Below are positions 11,201 to 14,066 of a DNA stretch of 14,066 bases, one piece after another. The stretch is from Chrysochromulina parva (taxonomy: Eukaryota > Haptophyta > Prymnesiales > Chrysochromulinaceae). The stretch lies in contig PJAB01001494.1 in NCBI GenBank assembly GCA_002887195.1, positions 1-14,066 of the forward strand, given 5' to 3'. The translations under genes and the position numbers were made by a program. Within the stretch, counting starts at the first letter, position 1. Every line of letters starts with the position of its first letter. The notes under the pieces were generated by a model. That model ran no database searches. It had not been told where the DNA came from and worked only from the letters and a program-made list of their open reading frames with translations.

Positions 11201-14055
11201 CCCTCGGCCACTACGCGCTCCACTCGGATAGAGCTCAGTGATGCTCCACGCGTGCCCAGGCCGCTGCGCTCGCGCTGCACCGACGAGAACGAGATGATTG
11301 CGAGCCACACGCACCCAAGCAGCAGCGGGATGGACTCTACGATGATGTACGGCTCAAGGACGCCGCGCGCGGATACTATGCCTTGTAAACCCTCTGGGAG
11401 GCGGAAAAACAAACCGAATGAGGAAGTAAAGGACACGACGGTTGAGTATACCCAAAGGAATTTTTGAAAAGCGAGTCTTGACCTGAGTAGTTGTTTTTTG
11501 AGCCATAGCAGAGTCAGTATCGCAGTCACAAGCGCAGTCAGTAGCGCAGTCACAACATAAGGAAAGACCGTGTTGATCACCATAGGTTCATCTGTCAAAG
11601 TCTGGGAGAAATCAACAGCTGTAGTCGAGGACTCCAAAAGTAAAGCTGTCAAGTTCTCTGGGTATGAGTATGAGTAGTTCAGCTGGGGCCCCGAGTAGTC
11701 CAAATAGTCTGAGTGGAAATAATTCTCCATGGGAATCGAGAACATGAGGGCGAGCACTTGCCGGAAACCGATCGGTAAGCCTGGCCGCAAGCCGCGGAAT
11801 AATCCGGCGGCATCAGGAATCTTGCGGCAGTGTAAGAAGACCTGTACGAGCATCGATGCGTACCATGGCGAGAAGACGACCAGCCACGAGCCACGCTGGG
11901 TGGTGAGCCGGATAGCTAAGAGCAGCTGGAAGAGCGCGCACAGAATCGTCTGCGCGATCGTGTTGATGTGCTGGATGCGCAGGTTGCGCGCCGTCGACGG
12001 CAGTAACATGACGGACCAGATCGCCATCCCAACCACGATGAGCTCAGCGATCCACGAGGGCACAAAGACGCTGAACCAGGAGAGGCCCGGAGCGTCGTGG
12101 GTCGGCAGGCTATCGAAGCGCGTGCCGTTGAGCGGGCCGCCATTGAGGTCCTCTAGCGATTCCCACTTGGCGAGCAACAGCGAGGCGCAGATGAGGTGGC
12201 CGAGCGTGGTGAGATACAAGGTCGCCACCTTCTTTTCGCCGGCCTCGAGCGCAGCCCTGTCTGCGGCCGCGTCACTACCAGCAACGGCTGAAGAGGCTTT
12301 CCCCACCAATCGGCTGAAGAGGCTTCGAACTGTGGTTGACAATGCTGGAAAGTTCACCTCGACTTTCCCCACCAATCGGCTAAAGAGGCTTCGAACTGCG
12401 GTCGACAATGATGGGACGGTCATCTCGGCTTGCTCTGTGGCTGAGGACGCCTTTCCCTTTGTCATCACCTTGTTGAGCGCCGTGCTGTCGCGCGCCTTTT
12501 GCGCCTTCGCGGCATCAAATTCAGCAGAAGGATCGAGCTTGACTTGATGGAGGAAGGCAAAGAAGCCGCCGGGGATGTTGTGCTGAACGACGATGGCGAG
12601 CATGTGCGCGCGAGTCATCGCTCGGTAGAGTAACGATCGTGTCTTGAGCGTCTTGTCACCTTGGACAATCTTGGCATCGAGGCCTACGGCGATCACGACG
12701 AGCCTCTCCAGCCCATCGAACGCCTCGATCGTGTCCACGATCAGCCACTCGCGATCGTCCTGGCTGCCGCCCATCACCATCGATGCCGCCTGCGTCGCGT
12801 CGATGATCTGAAAGGATCGGGCGTGCCCAGCCTCAATCTGCTGCTTCGTCGCCGACTCTCGCCTCATAAAGTGCTCAAGCAGCTCTGCACCGAGCAAGCC
12901 ACCCTGGTATGCCCCCGCGGAAAAGGTGCCTCGGAAGTCATTCAGTATGTCAACGTCGACGACGATCGCAACGCGGTCGTGCAGCCGCAGGGAGCCGAAC
13001 ATCGAGATGATGTGCTTGATGGCCTCAACGGTCTGGCCAGCGTATTGGCGGACCTGGCCGTCATTGAGGTCCTTCATCAATGGCACCGCATCTGGTACCG
13101 CGCCTTCGAGGTTGAACATGAAGGCCTTGAGCGGGGGGCCGGCTGCCGAGTGCTGGCATGAGATCTTGTGCACGGAGTCGCCCAGCTGGAATACAGAGGC
13201 CGCCTCAACGATGCGCTGCGAGGAGCGCACGACCTCCGTGAGCGTGACAACCTTCGGCTTTCCCTTGGGATAGAGCTCCTTGTCCTTGCCACTCGACTGC
13301 GAGATGTCTGAGAGCAGCATGAGGTGTCTCGCCTCTGTCGGCGGCAGCACATAGGCCCCGACGCACTCGCGGCACAGAGGGTTTGTGTAAATATGATGCG
13401 CCTCGTCGACGATCGTCAGGCTGAAATTGTGCGTGTCCGAGTGAGATGACTCAACCTGGATGACGCCATTTTTGAGCATGACTCGCTGCGGGCCAAGTGC
13501 AAACGGAGGTTCACGCTCGTCGCCCTCGAAGAGCACTTGCAAGCGGCGCAGCAGTCCCAGACGATTGAGCGGGTTGGGCTCGCGTTTGATGATCCAGCGG
13601 ACGAAAAAGAGGCAGAGGGCACGGTTCCGCGCAACGTACAGCGCCGTCATAGTCGGATGGCTCTGCAGCCGGCTAAGCAGGTAGTTGAGCGCCACAAAGG
13701 TCTTGCCCGCCCCTGCAGGAGCCTCGACGTGGATGTAGCTTGGTGTGGCCGTGCCGTCGAAGAGCTCTTGCGAGCGGCGAAGCAGACGATGGAGCGGGTT
13801 GGACTCGGCCGTGCCGTAGCACTCTCGGAGCTTCTCTTTCTGGTGCACGGTGAGCTTATCGAGTGATAAGACACTCTCCTCGTAGGACAGAGCAAACTGC
13901 GCACGGTCCACAGAGACCTCGTAGCGACGGCCGTCGAGCAATGCACTGCTCAGCTCTTTCTCCAGTATACTTGGCGCACCCGTCAGCGCCAAGTCGCGCA
14001 GCTGGTGCAGATAGCCCACCTCGCCGATCATCAGCCGCACCTGCAGCGTGCTCAT
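8191..14055 (-). CDS. giant SF1-type helicase, polytopic membrane and TIR/HET-like fusion protein
   Basis: One open frame of 1954 residues. (1) SF1-like helicase/NTPase, about 80-500: Walker A EAPAGAGKTF (111-120), Walker B TIVDEAHH (214-221), LMLLSDISQ (245-253), TEVVRSSQRI (273-282), TIEAFDGLE (442-450) and LLYRAMTRAH (475-484). (2) About eight hydrophobic segments between 612 and 924. (3) Ten decapeptide repeats (about 956-1055). (4) A SAM-like helical region (about 1187-1255). (5) A charged, Ser-rich linker. (6) A TIR/HET-like domain (about 1470-1557), then about 400 residues of unrecognised alpha/beta sequence. The helicase motifs suggest ATP-driven nucleic-acid binding, while the membrane block implies anchoring in an unknown membrane. 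The frame is open to the window edge, so the true start may lie outside; the 3' end may be spliced. It has no intron over 5.8 kb, unlike its neighbours. Function is unknown; an immune or cell-death role is inference. Confidence 0.8.
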   Translation of the reverse strand: MSTLQVRLMIGEVGYLHQLRDLALTGAPSILEKELSSALLDGRRYEVSVDRAQFALSYEESVLSLDKLTVHQKEKLRECYGTAESNPLHRLLRRSQELFDGTATPSYIHVEAPAGAGKTFVALNYLLSRLQSHPTMTALYVARNRALCLFFVRWIIKREPNPLNRLGLLRRLQVLFEGDEREPPFALGPQRVMLKNGVIQVESSHSDTHNFSLTIVDEAHHIYTNPLCRECVGAYVLPPTEARHLMLLSDISQSSGKDKELYPKGKPKVVTLTEVVRSSQRIVEAASVFQLGDSVHKISCQHSAAGPPLKAFMFNLEGAVPDAVPLMKDLNDGQVRQYAGQTVEAIKHIISMFGSLRLHDRVAIVVDVDILNDFRGTFSAGAYQGGLLGAELLEHFMRRESATKQQIEAGHARSFQIIDATQAASMVMGGSQDDREWLIVDTIEAFDGLERLVVIAVGLDAKIVQGDKTLKTRSLLYRAMTRAHMLAIVVQHNIPGGFFAFLHQVKLDPSAEFDAAKAQKARDSTALNKVMTKGKASSATEQAEMTVPSLSTAVRSLFSRLVGKVEVNFPALSTTVRSLFSRLVGKASSAVAGSDAAADRAALEAGEKKVATLYLTTLGHLICASLLLAKWESLEDLNGGPLNGTRFDSLPTHDAPGLSWFSVFVPSWIAELIVVGMAIWSVMLLPSTARNLRIQHINTIAQTILCALFQLLLAIRLTTQRGSWLVVFSPWYASMLVQVFLHCRKIPDAAGLFRGLRPGLPIGFRQVLALMFSIPMENYFHSDYLDYSGPQLNYSYSYPENLTALLLESSTTAVDFSQTLTDEPMVINTVFPYVVTALLTALVTAILTLLWLKKQLLRSRLAFQKFLWVYSTVVSFTSSFGLFFRLPEGLQGIVSARGVLEPYIIVESIPLLLGCVWLAIISFSSVQRERSGLGTRGASLSSIRVERVVAEGGKTSSNNAGSGAASSANACSCAASSASAGSGAASSASAGSGAASSDDAGSGAASSANACSCAASSASAGNGAASSASAGSGAASSDNAGSGAASSASAGSGAAHGEKNLTKQTIWDTSSIEESEEVEAGSVELNPFAAAKTTEGIDAPIEAALRDGAVRLIDVAWLLDSDRSDKQLPRVTKVVARLASNEPTDVLIRQLAKLCGTSSICITVEAASAASPPPSPPPSPPEVAAPAEVQLERFRHELAEAGLSQLAHAIIDDLGIESVEGLCDFTFNELKERLKAEAGVTLDLGHSQKLKAFLAASPSGTSEERMAGGPKVAFSAHGLQPDAKRRCSTKHADAKLTRSLTSSAMLRAQVKNAEAGEGDVESPHLDTSSAASSLGSGRFHSRRRRDSFAEDLTMEAASKSEHPSGKMTARAVVSAKLRRQNETRLPKPGALGSGRMDHNHGIGLEDLDSRPAPFERGASATRKTPNGQLDAHEKSFVVTFHLSTFAEVAPLTAAGLCRKAEAVKERLAELGAEDINIVMGMPFLPRCQDMPPEAFLSPERAADLYARGRRGVYVSSCCWRTSDLPDPDGRTLEKLRGYMKGRHGEYGLFVDFACTPQIFAWPSWHAPEAISRRFGAEVSQGPLTVLKFECERVATEVEAQVCVDKLVSLCSQQGWALASMADFESLGLHSRDYGSALFHGRYVRGAYRFDEDEEALPAEGYVRFRTEGDARAAWRHPELKRLCGGKEPELMGEHVFENELKFERGLSVMPCLFASATGTCVLQFTDQPGELGSDDGAPSELVSERTGTVFVVRTNTSLEELRKELGDGVLAWEKKGWGEFVVRVAGETAARAVRSLNERGYPLRRKDRVVYPMYNLRPYRSRGWPVFDTAVASIVVAYVTQHKRQGKPLPDLVARAEASSPKFINIDVIGAPRVVEVTQSPERLLRACIEKLSSNRIVFTGNVQLRQVSSFVQLLSDLEASIAVEVTGSAPAPLRSPRSQNMVLAENMMNFISS
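9385..9624 (-). other. TIR/HET-like domain within the large protein
   Basis: Residues about 1478-1557 read MGMPFLPRCQDMPPEAF, then GVYVSSCCWRT, PDPDGRTLEKL and YGLFVDFACTPQ. The pattern of a strand ending in S-x-x-W, a PDP-G turn with a leucine-rich helix, then a strand F-x-D-x-A-x-x-PQ matches the core of HET/TIR-like domains (compare the W.D..C..Q end of fungal HET). The preceding R-x-QD-x-P-x-x-AF motif recurs, as I recall, with this domain in phytoplankton proteins. Whether the NAD-cleaving glutamate of active TIRs is present cannot be decided by eye. Confidence 0.5.
10291..10497 (-). other. SAM-like helical domain within the large protein
   Basis: Residues about 1187-1255 contain LERFRHELAEAGLSQLAHAI, IDDLGIESVEGLCDF, FNELKERLKAEAGVTLDLGH and SQKLKAFLA. 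The order of five short helices, with L..LGI...EDL-like and L..L....G...GH..K...A features, fits the sterile alpha motif, a protein-protein oligomerisation module. Confidence 0.55.
10891..11190 (-). repeat. 30-bp coding minisatellite, ten copies in an ABBC higher-order pattern
   Basis: Ten consecutive 30-bp units encode decapeptides of the type AGSGAASSAS. Variant classes repeat as A-B-B-C, A-B-B-C, A (units 2-5, 6-9 and 10), so a 120-bp block was itself duplicated. The array is free of stops in several frames. Confidence 0.92.
11284..12222 (-). other. polytopic membrane region of the large protein
   Basis: Hydrophobic segments fall at about residues 612-629, 658-685, 697-716, 722-742, possibly 762-776, 826-852, 865-885 and 900-924. 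A hydrophilic, Tyr/Asn-rich loop with NYS and NLT sequons (about 778-822) may be luminal or extracellular. The family is not recognised. Confidence 0.7.
12297..12410 (-). repeat. 66-bp in-frame tandem duplication (LSTxVRSLFSRLVGK)
   Basis: A 48-base block beginning CTTTCCCCACCAATCGG occurs at 12297-12344 and 12363-12410 (period 66). It encodes two copies of an amphipathic segment, VRSLFSRLVGK, between the helicase and membrane regions. Confidence 0.9.
13519..13806 (-). repeat. diverged duplication inside the helicase core
   Basis: The segment at 13519-13582 resembles 13753-13806 (TCGAAGAGC..CTTGC..AGCGGCG..AGCAG and GAGCGGGTTGG). In protein, NPLHRLLRRSQELFDG (86-101) before the Walker A motif is echoed by NPLNRLGLLRRLQVLFEG (161-178) after it. 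This is an insertion absent from ordinary SF1 cores. Confidence 0.8.
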
Positions 14056-14066
14056 CCAACCACCGG

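Noticed and set aside
10154..11467. A 437-codon plus-strand open frame with AAPLPALAEE repeats
   Set aside because: It is antisense to the giant gene. The 30-bp array is stop-free in several frames, and the rest shows no domain.
8191..14055. Viral (giant-virus) origin of the helicase fusion
   Set aside because: No viral hallmark gene is nearby, the flanks are ordinary nuclear genes, and the downstream exon candidate uses spliceosomal signals. Phylogeny would be needed to raise this again.

Overview
The window looks like nuclear DNA of a eukaryotic alga with a secondary (red-lineage) plastid, most likely a haptophyte. It is GC-rich, its genes carry short spliceosomal introns, and one gene encodes a protein with a signal peptide followed by an A-F-V-S-P plastid-targeting junction. 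There are no operons, Shine-Dalgarno sites, tRNAs, rRNAs or CRISPR arrays. The species call is an inference.

Layout. At 139-789 (+) is an intron-poor homologue of the eEF1A lysine methyltransferase EEF1AKMT1/Efm5. At about 989-3867 (+) is a heavily interrupted gene for a nucleotide-diphospho-sugar transferase (PF03407-like). Its conserved blocks (DVDVAW, NSGFVYVRPT, NDQ, VSG, HATF) come into order only when short introns are removed, and its 3' half is full of tandem duplications. The convergent spacer at 3868-4308 holds a three-armed inverted repeat and a 60-bp duplication. At 4309-6208 (-) is a three-exon RMI1 homologue with two OB-fold regions and a long Q/P/A-rich linker. At 6426-7553 (-) is a plastid-targeted protein of unknown function. 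At 7806-7958 (-) is a fragment duplicated from the next gene. At 8191-14055 (-) is one uninterrupted 1954-residue frame: an SF1-type helicase/NTPase, about eight membrane helices, a 10-residue repeat array, a SAM-like helical region and a C-terminal TIR/HET-like domain. A further exon with an NGRPAW motif probably follows at 7853-8179.

Two things stand out. First, most introns I can reconstruct are flanked by, or overlap, direct repeats of 7-36 bp at their splice junctions. Three are exactly 71 bp, and several share a branch-point-like 3' module (YTGATTGCC). This looks like recent intron gain, introner-like or by tandem duplication, caught at several stages including nesting. Second, the giant helicase, membrane and TIR/HET-like fusion is an architecture I do not recognise. 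By domain logic it could be a membrane-anchored nucleic-acid sensor with a cell-death or defence effector, but that function is inferred only.

The genes do not form an obvious pathway. They are ordinary neighbouring nuclear genes (translation-factor methylation, glycosylation, Holliday-junction dissolution, plastid) beside one exotic multidomain gene.
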